Assembly (NCBI GenBank): GCA_002083405.1
Contig: LVWT01000015.1
Location: forward strand, 11,336 to 75,335
Length of the DNA: 64,000 bases
Origin: Nitrospira sp. SG-bin2
Lineage (GTDB): Bacteria; Nitrospirota; Nitrospiria; Nitrospirales; Nitrospiraceae
Direction of reading: 5' to 3'
Positions 8,984-17,862 of the stretch are shown here, one piece after another. Under the pieces are notes generated by a model. That model made no database searches. It was not told the DNA's origin and saw only the letters and a list, made by a program, of their open reading frames with translations. The position numbers were made by a program, and so were the translations under genes. How positions within the stretch are numbered: the first letter of the stretch is position 1; the number at the start of each line of letters is the position of its first letter.

Positions 8984-9331
8984 TCAGTTCCGCACGCCGC
9001 TCCACACTTTTGCCGGATCGATCGTCTTGTCAGGATTGAGGGTCTTGGCCCGTTCCAGCAAGACATCAGTGCTTTCCGGATACAACGGATCGGAAATGCA
9101 GCAATTATCGACCGGGCAGACGGCCGCGCATTGCGGTTCGTCGAAATGGCCGACACACTCGGTACACCGGTCATGCGCGATCACGTAAATATCGTTCCCC
9201 ATGCCCTGGCCGTCGCCGACATGGAGTCCCTTCTCTTCCGCGCCGCCGCGCGTTTCGAAGATGGCCTCGTTCGGACATTCCGGCAGGCAGGCGCCACAGT
9301 TGATACATTCAGCGGTAATCAGCAATGCCAT
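8984..9331 (-). CDS. 2[4Fe-4S] ferredoxin, YfhL type
   Basis: The 115-residue protein has two cluster motifs: CINCGACLPECPNEAI (residues 10-25) and CTECVGHFDEPQCAAVCP (about 58-75). The second has an insertion between the second and third Cys, typical of YfhL/Allochromatium-type ferredoxins with one low-potential cluster. The C-terminal extension (about 35 residues, DPLYPESTDVLLERAK) is also characteristic. It is a soluble electron carrier and stands alone, with an upstream A/G-rich ribosome site. Confidence 0.9.
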   Translation of the reverse strand: MALLITAECINCGACLPECPNEAIFETRGGAEEKGLHVGDGQGMGNDIYVIAHDRCTECVGHFDEPQCAAVCPVDNCCISDPLYPESTDVLLERAKTLNPDKTIDPAKVWSGVRN

Positions 9332-9699
9332 GATTCTGGTCTCCTTCTTCTCTAAGATTTAATGCGGCGCCGCACGTCGTCTTGATCGTATTGCCCGCTA
9401 CACACCCTTAATAACCCACAAGCCACACTGACGCGAGCCATCACGCTGCGTGATACGCGTTTGTCTAGGTCAACAGGAGACGCATGTTGCACCTTCCTAC
9501 GCGCTCCTGTCAATCCGGCAGTTCTACATACGTGGTGTCAGATCTTGTATCGTGACGATCCGGTTCAGGGATGACACGGCCGTGATGTGAGCGCCGGAAT
9601 TTGCCCTCCCACACACCGCTGATCGCCCTTCCGGCTTCTCCGGCGATCTTGGGCGCACTCAATCAGCCGCAGGGCGGTCCCGCCTGAAGACTGCCTGGC
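9332..9699. other. intergenic region, nothing recognised
   Basis: The 368 bases between the ferredoxin and YkvA genes contain short GC-rich palindromic bits but no coding sequence, hairpin-plus-U-run terminator or promoter that I can support. Confidence 0.4.
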
Positions 9700-9999
9700 T
9701 CAACGGCGAGTCTGTTCCCACGCCCGAAAGGCCGCCAGATCCTGGGCCAAGCTCTGGAGCAACAGCGCCAGCACCACCACATCGTCGATCATGCCAATAC
9801 CGGGGATGAAGTCCGGCACCAGATCCACCGGACTCAGCACATAGAGGAGAGCCGCCGCCATCGACGCGAGGGTGCGTACGGAGAGGCCCCGATAGCTGCC
9901 GTTCTTCCAGGCCTTGAGCAGGCGAACCAACAGGGGAAGGTCGGACCACAGACGGCCGATCATGCGAAGCATCTCAAAGAATCTTGCGGATATTGTCAT
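9700..9999 (-). CDS. YkvA family (DUF1232) protein
   Basis: The 99-residue protein carries the DUF1232 core (about residues 45-80): ALLYVLSPVDLVPDFIPGIG followed by MIDDVVVLALLLQ. The sPvDliPdfipvlGylDD motif defines the family. It is probably membrane-associated through the hydrophobic core; its role is unknown. A TGGAGGTAACG ribosome site precedes the ATG. Confidence 0.88.
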   Translation of the reverse strand: MTISARFFEMLRMIGRLWSDLPLLVRLLKAWKNGSYRGLSVRTLASMAAALLYVLSPVDLVPDFIPGIGMIDDVVVLALLLQSLAQDLAAFRAWEQTRR

Positions 10000-10156
10000 C
10001 GTTACCTCCAGGTTGGCGAGCCTGCGTTTCCTTTCTCAAGACAGTACCTTGCGCCTGCTGTCGGTAAGCCTACCAAAGACGGACATCTTTTTGAAGCCGT
10101 TCAGGTGAGTGTCTGCCATAGGCCCCCCCACCCTCTTTCTGCTACTCTGCTCCCCC

Positions 10157-11071
10157 ATGCCCTCGGCGCTCCACCTCTTTCTCATCCTCTTCGTCGTCGG
10201 CGCGGCGCTACGCCTGTTCGGCGTCTTCGGGAAGTCGCATGCAGAGCGGCTGGGGACATTCGTCTTTTCGGTCACGCTGCCGGCCACCATTCTGGTGTCG
10301 CTCGATCGTGTTGTGTTTTCACCGACGGCCTGGAAGATCCCACTTGCAGCCTGCCTCATCACGATTCCACTCATGCTCATCGCCTGGGCGCTCACCCGCA
10401 GGCTGACGCTCGACCGCCCGACGCAGGGAGGCTTTCTCCTCGCGGTCGGTTCCATCAATTCGATCTACTTCGCCTATCCCGTCACACTGGCCACGTTCGG
10501 CGAGGAGGGCCTCGCGCAAGCAATCCTCTTTGACCTCGGCCAGACCACGCTCACGTTCACGGTGCTCTATCCGATGGCCCTCTGGTATGGCGCAAGCCAT
10601 TCTTCGTCCCATGCAGCGCTCAGACGGCTGATGACATCTCCGCCGCTGTGGGCCCTGGTCGCGATCCTTGCAGTGAAGGCCGCGGGGCTTCATCTGCCGG
10701 ATGGGCTGCGGACGATCCTGACACCGGTGCACGTGCTGACGATCCCGCTGGCGAGTCTCGTGCTCGGCCTCTCGATCAGCGTCCATGCCGTGCGGACGAC
10801 CTGGAAGCTAACAAGCCTGGGGGTGGGACTGCGCATGGCCGGTGGATTGTTGCTCGGCTGGATCGCGACCTGGCTGTTGGGGCTCACGGGCTTGGAGCGG
10901 GCATCGGTGCTGTTGATCGCCGGGATGCCCTCGGCGGTGATGGCGGTGATCTTTGCGACCGAAGCCAAACTCGATGAAGATCTCGTCGCCTCAATCGTGG
11001 CACTCTCGATCTGCCTTGGCGTCGCCCTGCTGCCCTGGCTCCCCCGGCTCGCGGTCCTGCTGATTGACTAA
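10157..11071 (+). CDS. AEC-family transporter
   Basis: The 304-residue membrane protein has about ten helices, split in two halves around residue 150, as in auxin efflux carrier (AEC) permeases. The N-terminal stretch ending in RLGTFVFSVTLPATILVSLD resembles the first repeat of the family, and NSIYFAYPVTLATFGEEG and GMPSAVMAVIFATEA carry the helix-breaking motifs. Substrates in this family include malate and other organic acids. The ATG at 10157 is chosen by alignment with helix 1; a GTG at 10109 would add 16 residues. Confidence 0.82.
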   Translation: MPSALHLFLILFVVGAALRLFGVFGKSHAERLGTFVFSVTLPATILVSLDRVVFSPTAWKIPLAACLITIPLMLIAWALTRRLTLDRPTQGGFLLAVGSINSIYFAYPVTLATFGEEGLAQAILFDLGQTTLTFTVLYPMALWYGASHSSSHAALRRLMTSPPLWALVAILAVKAAGLHLPDGLRTILTPVHVLTIPLASLVLGLSISVHAVRTTWKLTSLGVGLRMAGGLLLGWIATWLLGLTGLERASVLLIAGMPSAVMAVIFATEAKLDEDLVASIVALSICLGVALLPWLPRLAVLLID

Positions 11072-11241
11072 CGCGATGTGGATCGGTGAGAACCGGCCAA
11101 CACAAGGGTCGGGGCTGGAAATTGACGACGCAGGCCGCACATGGCAGTTATTGCAGCATCTTTGTCATTGCGCCATAAACAGAGTCGTGGAAAAATGCCG
11201 CCATACAATCTCGACCGGGCGTGAACCATTAAGGAGTGAGC

Positions 11242-11892
11242 ATGCAACTGGCAATTTTGTTATATGACGGAGTGACGGCGTTGGATGCGATCGGTCCCTA
11301 CGAAGTCCTGCAGGCACCGGGACTGGGTATCGATGTCCGCTTCGTGGCGCGTGAAAAAGGCATGAAACGGACAGATTTCGGACGATTGGGCCTGCAGGCT
11401 GATTACACCCTTGATGAAGTTCCCAGACCCGACATTCTGCTCGTACCAGGCACCGCCTTCCCTCAAGCGGTGATGGGCGACCCCGTGGTTCTGGAATGGA
11501 TCGCGCAGGTACACCAGACATCGAAGTGGACGACCTCTGTCTGCACCGGTGCATTGGGCCTTGGCGCAGCCGGTGTGCTGAAGGGGCTGAGAGCGAGCAC
11601 CCATTGGCTTGCCCATGAGGCCTTGACGCAATTCGGTGCCATCCCGACCAAAGAGCGGGTCGTCCGGGACGGAAAGGTCATGACCGCTGCCGGTGTGTCA
11701 TCCGGAATCGATATGGCCCTGACTCTGGTCGCAGAGGAATTTGGCAGCGATGCGGCGCAACTCACTCAACTGCTGATCGAGTACGATCCACATCCGCCAT
11801 TTGATGCCGGCAGCCCGGACAAAGCGCCGCCGTTGATCGTGAATACTGCGAGAGAAGCATTTCGCAAACTCAACAACAATGCACCGAGGTAA
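11242..11892 (+). CDS. DJ-1/PfpI family protein
   Basis: The start is the ATG at 11242, five bases after AAGGAG, in preference to a GTG two codons earlier inside that site. The 216-residue protein has the DJ-1/PfpI fold: LLYDGVTALDAIGPYEVLQ (conserved Glu) and the nucleophile elbow TSVCTGALGLGAAGVLKG (Cys near residue 100). HWLAHEAL may complete the site. It resembles isonitrile-hydratase/ThiJ-like members without the AraC DNA-binding tail. The substrate is unknown. Confidence 0.88.
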   Translation: MQLAILLYDGVTALDAIGPYEVLQAPGLGIDVRFVAREKGMKRTDFGRLGLQADYTLDEVPRPDILLVPGTAFPQAVMGDPVVLEWIAQVHQTSKWTTSVCTGALGLGAAGVLKGLRASTHWLAHEALTQFGAIPTKERVVRDGKVMTAAGVSSGIDMALTLVAEEFGSDAAQLTQLLIEYDPHPPFDAGSPDKAPPLIVNTAREAFRKLNNNAPR

Positions 11893-11899
11893 TCTTCCA

Positions 11900-12175
11900 T
11901 TATTCTGCCTTCGCCCCTACTTCATTCACCTTCCCTTTAACACGCTCATACGCCCCCTTCACGTTCCCTTTGGCGCGTTCCATCGCCGCGCTCGCCTTAT
12001 TTCCCTTGGCTTCTTCGATCTTGGCCTTGGCTTCGCCTTTCATTTCCTCAGCCGTCGCCTTCATCTCACCTTTTGCGGCTTCCACCTTCGCCTTAATCTC
12101 GCCAGCCTCACCCGATAATGACATGCCTATCAATGCGACACCCAATGCCAACCCGAGAATCATCTTCTTAGACAT
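11900..12175 (-). CDS. CsbD-like exported stress protein
   Basis: The 91-residue protein has a signal peptide (MSKKMILGLALGVALIGMSL, cleavage near GEA). It is followed by a charged amphipathic helix with 11-residue-type periodicity: AKGEMKATAEEMKGEAKAKI, then EEAKGNKASAAMERAKGNV and KGAYERVKGKVNEVG. The ERAKGNVKGAYERVKGK part resembles CsbD; the rest looks like LEA repeats. A stress role in the periplasm is inferred. It converges with the DJ-1 gene. Confidence 0.65.
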   Translation of the reverse strand: MSKKMILGLALGVALIGMSLSGEAGEIKAKVEAAKGEMKATAEEMKGEAKAKIEEAKGNKASAAMERAKGNVKGAYERVKGKVNEVGAKAE

Positions 12176-12440
12176 AGCATCCTCCTTCTAATGAAAAGGT
12201 GACCAATGAACTCCCTCTTTCTTCAAAAATGAGAGTGTCTTAGCCGAACTCAGACCACGTCAAATATCGAACGAGACCTGAGCCGTGACATATGTGGTAA
12301 TCCAACGAGGCGGCAAGAGATGGAACATTTCCAGGCATGTGGGCAGGACAACATGGGCTTTATGAGGGCCGGGAGCAATCAAACCTGGGCCGGGAGCTTC
12401 GATAGGCTGTGAGGAAATCACCGGGACAGTCCGCGAATCG

Positions 12441-14783
12441 TCACCCCGCTTCGCGGTAGCCGCAGTCGTCGTTGCGGCATTGGACGCTCCGGCCGGCCTG
12501 CTTGCTGACCTTCTCGATCAGGAACGGCGCCTGGCAGGTCGGACAGGTTTTCGGCACGGGACGGTCCCAGAGCGCATATTCACATTTGGGGTAATTGCTG
12601 CAGGCGAAGAATGAACGCCCCTTCTTGGTCCGTTTCTGCACAAGATCGCCGCCGCAGTCCGGCTGCGGACACTTGACGCCCAGCGCGAGCGGTTTGGTCG
12701 TCTTGCATTGCGGGTACGCGGAACAGGCGATGAACTTGCCGAATCGCCCGGTCTTGACCACCATCGGGCTTGCGCACTTGTCGCACTTCTGATCGGTCGT
12801 GATCTCCAGCTTCGGCACGATCTTGATGGTGCCGTCCTCCAGCTTTTCAAAATTCTGGGTATTTTTGCAGGGCGGATCGTCTTTGTATCCGGGGCAGGCC
12901 AGGAATTTTCCGTTGCGCCCCCACTTGATCTCCAGCATCTTCCCGCATTTCTCACAGGGAATGTCCGTGGGCGGCTCCACCGTATCTTTTGGTCCTGGAA
13001 TGGTCTTGGCTCGTTCCAGCTCCTTGGTAAACGGCGTGTAGAAATCGCGCACCGCCGTGACCCAGGGCTTGTTCCCCTCTTCCACTTCGTCGAGTTGCTC
13101 TTCGAGATGTGAGGTGAAATCGACGTTGATGAGCTCGGGGAATCCCTTCATCAAATAGTCATGAACGGTTTTGCCCGTCTCGGTCGGAACCAGTCGCCCC
13201 TCGGTTTTCTCCACATACTTGCGGTCCTGGATCGTGGAGATGATCGCGGCGTAGGTCGACGGACGCCCGATCCCCTTTTCTTCCAACTCCTTGATCAACA
13301 GCGCTTCGTTGTACCGGGGCGGCGGCTGCGTGAAATGCTGCTTCGAGGTCAGGCCCATCACCGCCTGCCCCTCTTGCTCGACCAACCGCAGCTGTTCCCC
13401 TTCGGACAGCGGCGGCAGCAGGCGTTCATTGTCGTCCTCCGCTTCCTGATCGGCTTTCGGCTTCTGGGACGGCAGTTCCTTGTCGACGCCCTCCATGTAG
13501 ACGGCCGTATGGCCCGGGAACTTCACGATCGTACCGGTAGAGCGGAAGACGTACTTGTCCTTCGTGCCAACCGGCGTCGAGTCGATCCTCGTCACGTCCA
13601 GGATCGCCGGCACCATCTGGGATGCGATGAACCGGTTCCAGATCAATTTGTAGAGATTGTACTGGTCATGGTCCAAATACTGACGGATCGATTCAGGATC
13701 GCGCGCAGCCGACGTCGGTCTCACGGCCTCATGCGCCTCTTGCGCCGCCTTCTGTGTCTTGTAGACGTTCGGGGTCGCCGGGAGATACTCCACACCGAAC
13801 CGGGACTGGATCAGCTCGCGCGCCTCGGCCATCGCCTCGTTCGAGATGCGGGGCGAGTCGGTTCTCATATAGGTAATAAGACCGGTCGCGCCCTCGGCGC
13901 CGATTTCGATGCCCTCGTAGAGCTGCTGCGCGAGCGTCATGGTTTTCTTGGGCGAGAAGTGCAGCTTGCGCGACGCTTCCTGCTGCAGGCGGCTGGTGAT
14001 GAACGGCGCAACAGGGTTCCGTTTCTTTTCCCGTCGCTCAACCGACTGCACGACGAACGCCTTCCCTTGAATCGCATCGACCACATGGCGGGCCTGTTCG
14101 CTGTTCTCGATCGACGCCTCTTCCCCGTTGATGCTATGGAGCTTGGCCTCGAACGACGGCGGATTGGCGCCCGCCAGCAGCGCAGTCAACGACCAGTACT
14201 CTTCCGTTCTGAACGCTTCCCGCTCCGCCTCGCGCTCGCAAATCAGCCGCATGGCGACCGATTGCACCCGCCCCATGCTGAGCCCGCGCCGAACCTTGCT
14301 CCATAACAGCTGGCTGCCCTGATAGCCGACGATACGGTCCAGCACGCGGCGCGCCTGCTGCGCGTTGACCAGTTTCATATCAATCTCGGTGGGCGACTGA
14401 AGCGCACGCTTGATCGCCGACTCGGTGATCTCGTTGAACCGCACTCGAAAAATCTTGCCGTCTTTCTTTTTCTTCTTCGACTTTCCCAGCAACTCCTGCT
14501 CGATATGCCAGGCAATGGCTTCGCCTTCACGATCGGGGTCCGGCGCCAGGAACACCTTGTCGGCTTCCTCGGCCTTCTTCTTGATATCGGCCAACACTTT
14601 CGACTTGCCTTTGATGGTGACGTACTGGGGCTCAAAATCGTGTTCGAGATCGACGCCCAGTTTGCTGGTCGGCAGATCCTTGACGTGTCCGACCGACGCC
14701 ATGACCGTATAGCCGCGCCCTAGATATTTGGTGATGGTTCTCGCCTTGGTCGGCGACTCAACAATAATCAACGACTTCGCCAT
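12441..14783 (-). CDS. topA: DNA topoisomerase I
   Basis: This type IA topoisomerase of 780 residues relaxes negative supercoils. The TOPRIM domain opens IVESPTKARTITKYLG; DPDREGEAIAWH carries the metal-binding DxDxxG-type motif. The catalytic Tyr is in GLITYMRTDSPRISN (about residue 305). The C terminus has four Cys4 zinc ribbons from about residue 610, starting CEKCGKMLEI, CDKCASPMVV, CPQPDCGGDL and CPTCQAPFLI. Length and architecture are standard. dprA lies 190 bases upstream on the same strand, so co-transcription is possible. Confidence 0.97.
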   Translation of the reverse strand: MAKSLIIVESPTKARTITKYLGRGYTVMASVGHVKDLPTSKLGVDLEHDFEPQYVTIKGKSKVLADIKKKAEEADKVFLAPDPDREGEAIAWHIEQELLGKSKKKKKDGKIFRVRFNEITESAIKRALQSPTEIDMKLVNAQQARRVLDRIVGYQGSQLLWSKVRRGLSMGRVQSVAMRLICEREAEREAFRTEEYWSLTALLAGANPPSFEAKLHSINGEEASIENSEQARHVVDAIQGKAFVVQSVERREKKRNPVAPFITSRLQQEASRKLHFSPKKTMTLAQQLYEGIEIGAEGATGLITYMRTDSPRISNEAMAEARELIQSRFGVEYLPATPNVYKTQKAAQEAHEAVRPTSAARDPESIRQYLDHDQYNLYKLIWNRFIASQMVPAILDVTRIDSTPVGTKDKYVFRSTGTIVKFPGHTAVYMEGVDKELPSQKPKADQEAEDDNERLLPPLSEGEQLRLVEQEGQAVMGLTSKQHFTQPPPRYNEALLIKELEEKGIGRPSTYAAIISTIQDRKYVEKTEGRLVPTETGKTVHDYLMKGFPELINVDFTSHLEEQLDEVEEGNKPWVTAVRDFYTPFTKELERAKTIPGPKDTVEPPTDIPCEKCGKMLEIKWGRNGKFLACPGYKDDPPCKNTQNFEKLEDGTIKIVPKLEITTDQKCDKCASPMVVKTGRFGKFIACSAYPQCKTTKPLALGVKCPQPDCGGDLVQKRTKKGRSFFACSNYPKCEYALWDRPVPKTCPTCQAPFLIEKVSKQAGRSVQCRNDDCGYREAG

Positions 14784-14971
14784 GACAACTCCATTTCCCG
14801 ATGCACAACTGTCACATCCGTATCAAATATCCGGGATTCATGCAACTAGATCGACGGAAGCCGACGGCCGGCGGAGCAAATGTACCTCGTATCTCGCATC
14901 TCGTGACGCGTGAATCGCACGGCAGAAAGAGCGTATCCGTGTCTTCTTCACGAGATACGCCCGACGGACGA

Positions 14972-16099
14972 CTACATCTTCATGTATTGCTGGCCGGGCA
15001 ACTGCCGCACATGGCCGGACAATTCGAGCGACAGCAGACTCGCCGATACTTGCGCCGGGCTCAGTCCCGTCGTTTCGATGATCGCATCGATAGATCTCGC
15101 ATCGTACGACAGCGTCTCGTACACAAGCGCGTCTTCTTTTCTCAACACCCCGCGCGGCACAGACGGTTCCGCGCCGGACGGCAACGCAGCACGTAATCGC
15201 GCATCGAGTTGCGGCAGAATTTCGTCAAGGATATCCTGCGCCCGCTCGATCAGCTTCGCGCCCTCCTTGATCAAGCCGTTCGAACCCCGGCAGGCTTCTT
15301 CTTTCACCGGACCCGGCACGGCAAACACGTCACGGCCCTGCTCCAACGCGAGTTTCGCCGTAATCAGCGACCCGCTGTCCTTCGCGGCTTCGCTCACGAG
15401 CACGCCGATCGTCAACCCGCTGATGATCCGGTTTCTCCGTGGAAAGTGGTGGCTCAGCGGAGACGCGCCGATCGGCAATTCTGAAATGACGGCGCCATGT
15501 TCTTCAATCGTGCGCCTCAACTGCTGATGTTCCGGCGGATAGGTCCGATCGATCCCGCAGCCCAATACGGCGACCGTGCGCCCTTTGCCGGCCAACGCGC
15601 CCCGGTGCGCCGCCGCATCGATCCCGCGCGCCAGGCCGCTCACGATCGTCACGCCGCCGCCGGCCAACTCCTTGGCGATCTCCTCTGTCACGGCACGGCC
15701 TGACGGCGTGGCGCGCCGCCCGCCCACGATCGCCACCGCGACATCGTCCTGTGCCGACAAGACTCCGCTCACATATAGCACCGGAGGAGGATCGGGAATG
15801 GTCTTGAGCCGTGCGGGATAGGACGGATCGAAGAGGGTGAGGACCTGGATCTTGAGCCGCTCGGCGGCTTTGATCTGCCGATCGATCTCCCGGCGGATGC
15901 CGGGCTCCGGGTCGCGCCGCACGGATGCCGCCAGCTCGGCGCTGCACCCGGCTTGGACTAACGCGTCCACATCAGCCGCCAGCACCGCCTTCGGCGAGCC
16001 GAAGATGTGGACCAGCTTGAGCAGCGTGCGATCGCCCACCCCATCGACCGCTTGCAGTATCAGCCAGGAGGTCAGCGCCGCCGCATCCATCACAGGCAC
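14972..16099 (-). CDS. dprA: DNA-processing protein DprA
   Basis: The 375-residue protein has an N-terminal helix-hairpin-helix-like segment (residues 5-60, GVGDRTLLKLVHIFGS). The Rossmann-fold DprA domain follows (80-290), with VAIVGGRRATPSGR and SGLARGIDAAAHRGAL as its hallmark motifs and IVSG/GS(L)IT pocket residues. A C-terminal winged helix follows (about 310-370). DprA loads RecA on incoming single-stranded DNA in natural transformation. The dprA-topA order is common in bacteria. The ATG may be one to three codons further in. Confidence 0.95.
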   Translation of the reverse strand: MPVMDAAALTSWLILQAVDGVGDRTLLKLVHIFGSPKAVLAADVDALVQAGCSAELAASVRRDPEPGIRREIDRQIKAAERLKIQVLTLFDPSYPARLKTIPDPPPVLYVSGVLSAQDDVAVAIVGGRRATPSGRAVTEEIAKELAGGGVTIVSGLARGIDAAAHRGALAGKGRTVAVLGCGIDRTYPPEHQQLRRTIEEHGAVISELPIGASPLSHHFPRRNRIISGLTIGVLVSEAAKDSGSLITAKLALEQGRDVFAVPGPVKEEACRGSNGLIKEGAKLIERAQDILDEILPQLDARLRAALPSGAEPSVPRGVLRKEDALVYETLSYDARSIDAIIETTGLSPAQVSASLLSLELSGHVRQLPGQQYMKM

Positions 16100-16189
16100 C
16101 GATCACAAGAGGTCCGCTCAACCTCATGGCCGGCATGACTCGCCGGGCCGAGCGTGACCACACCAGGCGTCTGCTGACGCCGGGCAGAA

Positions 16190-17698
16190 TTACATGACGA
16201 CAAGGTCGTATTGTTCGAGGTGCAGCTGGCTGTCCGACATCACGACGATTTTCGCCGAGCAATCCCGCTCCAGGGTTTCCACTCCGTGGCGCTCTTCATC
16301 CTGCAGCAGCTCGGCCACCGTAGGATGAGTCCCGACCACGATCCGTTGATGCTCCCCGGACGGTTCGATCCGCCGGATCTCGCGAAAGATCTCATAGGCC
16401 ACTGTCGTCGGAGATTTCGTATACCCGCGGCCTTCACAGTAGCGGCAGGGCTCCGACAATGAACGCAACAGATCCTCGCGGACACGCTCGCGGGAAATTT
16501 CGATCAACCCGAGATCGGAAACCCTGGAAATCCTCGTCCGCGCCTTGTCAGACGCCATGGCGTCTACAAGCGCATGGTACACTTTATCACGATTCTTTTC
16601 GCGCTCCATGTCGATGAAGTCCACGATGATGATGCCGCCGATCCCGCGCAGCTTCAGCTGATACGCGACTTCCTTGGCCGCTTCCAGGTTATTCCGGAGA
16701 ATGGTTTCCTCCTGGTCCCGTTTCCCGACGAAACGCCCCGTGTTGACATCGATCACCGTCATCGCTTCCGTGTGGTCGATCACCAGATAGCCGCCCGACT
16801 TCAGCCACACCTTTCGGCTCATCGCCCGCGCAATTTCCTGTTCCACGCCCAGATGATCAAACAGCGTCTCTTCCTTGTCATAAAAATGAATCCGCGAGGT
16901 CTGCTCGGGAGAGAACCGCTGCACGAAGTCGCGGATGGCTTCGTACTCCTCCCGCGAATCGATCCAGAGCCGGTCCACTTTCTTCCCGAACAGATCCCGC
17001 ACGACGCGGAAGCTGAGGCTCAAGTCGGTGTGCAATAGCGCCGGAGCGCCCGGCCGATCCCGATTCGTCAAAATGTCCTGCCAGAGCACGTGCAAAAAGT
17101 CGACGTCGGATTTCAACTCGTCTTCCTTGACGCCTTCGCTCACCGTCCGGACGATGTAGCCGCAACCGGGCCGGCGGACGCGGCGCATGATGTCCTTCAG
17201 CCTGGACCGTTCCTCATCGCGCGGAATCCGCCGCGAAACGCCGATGTGTTCGACGTTCGGCATGAAGACCAGATAGCGTCCCGGCAGGGACACGTAGGTC
17301 GTCACTCGCGACCCCTTGGTGCCGATCGGCCCCTTTGAGATCTGCACCATCAACTCCTGCCCCTCGCTCAGAAGCTGTTCGATCGGCTTCGCGCTCTGCC
17401 GCTTCGGCCGGAGCATGTCCGAATCCTTCTCGTCCTCTTCCGCCTCGACCAGCATGTCGCCCGGCTCGGCGTCCTCCGAAAGGTCAGACACGTGCATAAA
17501 GGCGGCCTTCTCCAGGCCGATATCCACGAACGCCGCCTGCATGCCGGGCAGAACCTTGGCCACTCTGCCTTTATAAATATTGCCGACAAAGTCTTTGTGT
17601 TTGGCGCGGTCTCCGAACAAATCGGTCACCACCCCGCCGTCAAGAACCGCCACGCGGGTTTCTTCCCGCGCCACGGTGATCGCAATCTCGATTCCCAT
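16190..17698 (-). CDS. rng: ribonuclease G
   Basis: The 502-residue RNase E/G-family endonuclease starts with a Cys-free N-terminal segment followed by an S1 domain (DLFGDRAKHKDFVGNIYKGR onward, about residues 25-125). The catalytic region contains VIDVNTGRFVG (Asp) and IIIVDFIDM (Asp), the two metal-binding acids. The Zn-link CRYCEGRGYTKSP occurs near 420. Length fits RNase G, lacking the long RNase E tail. It should process 5S/16S rRNA precursors and mRNA. It follows rodA by about 165 bases. Confidence 0.95.
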   Translation of the reverse strand: MGIEIAITVAREETRVAVLDGGVVTDLFGDRAKHKDFVGNIYKGRVAKVLPGMQAAFVDIGLEKAAFMHVSDLSEDAEPGDMLVEAEEDEKDSDMLRPKRQSAKPIEQLLSEGQELMVQISKGPIGTKGSRVTTYVSLPGRYLVFMPNVEHIGVSRRIPRDEERSRLKDIMRRVRRPGCGYIVRTVSEGVKEDELKSDVDFLHVLWQDILTNRDRPGAPALLHTDLSLSFRVVRDLFGKKVDRLWIDSREEYEAIRDFVQRFSPEQTSRIHFYDKEETLFDHLGVEQEIARAMSRKVWLKSGGYLVIDHTEAMTVIDVNTGRFVGKRDQEETILRNNLEAAKEVAYQLKLRGIGGIIIVDFIDMEREKNRDKVYHALVDAMASDKARTRISRVSDLGLIEISRERVREDLLRSLSEPCRYCEGRGYTKSPTTVAYEIFREIRRIEPSGEHQRIVVGTHPTVAELLQDEERHGVETLERDCSAKIVVMSDSQLHLEQYDLVVM

Positions 17699-17777
17699 AC
17701 ATCACTCCTTCCGTCTGAGAGCCCCGGTGCGCGGAACGCGCCGGACGCAGGCCTCTGCCCAGGTCCCTGGCACGCAA

Positions 17778-17852
17778 TCACCGCTGCCGCCGAATCAGCT
17801 CCCGATAATATCCCCGCTCAGGGTCCCGCCGCAGGATAGCGCCGGGGCCCAT
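17778..17852 (-). CDS. possible 24-residue peptide ORF
   Basis: A short ATG-initiated frame (MGPGAILRRDPERGYYRELI and four more residues) sits ten bases downstream of the rodA stop. It is very Arg-rich. It has no close ribosome site beyond a weak GTGAGC and no recognised relatives. It could be chance in GC-rich DNA. Confidence 0.15.
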   Translation of the reverse strand: MGPGAILRRDPERGYYRELIRRQR

Positions 17853-17862
17853 GCTCACGGCA

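Noticed and set aside
13161..14306. Long plus-strand frame opposite topA
   Set aside because: It mirrors the third codon positions of a high-GC gene; its protein is Arg/Leu-rich with no motif, while the minus strand encodes topoisomerase I end to end.
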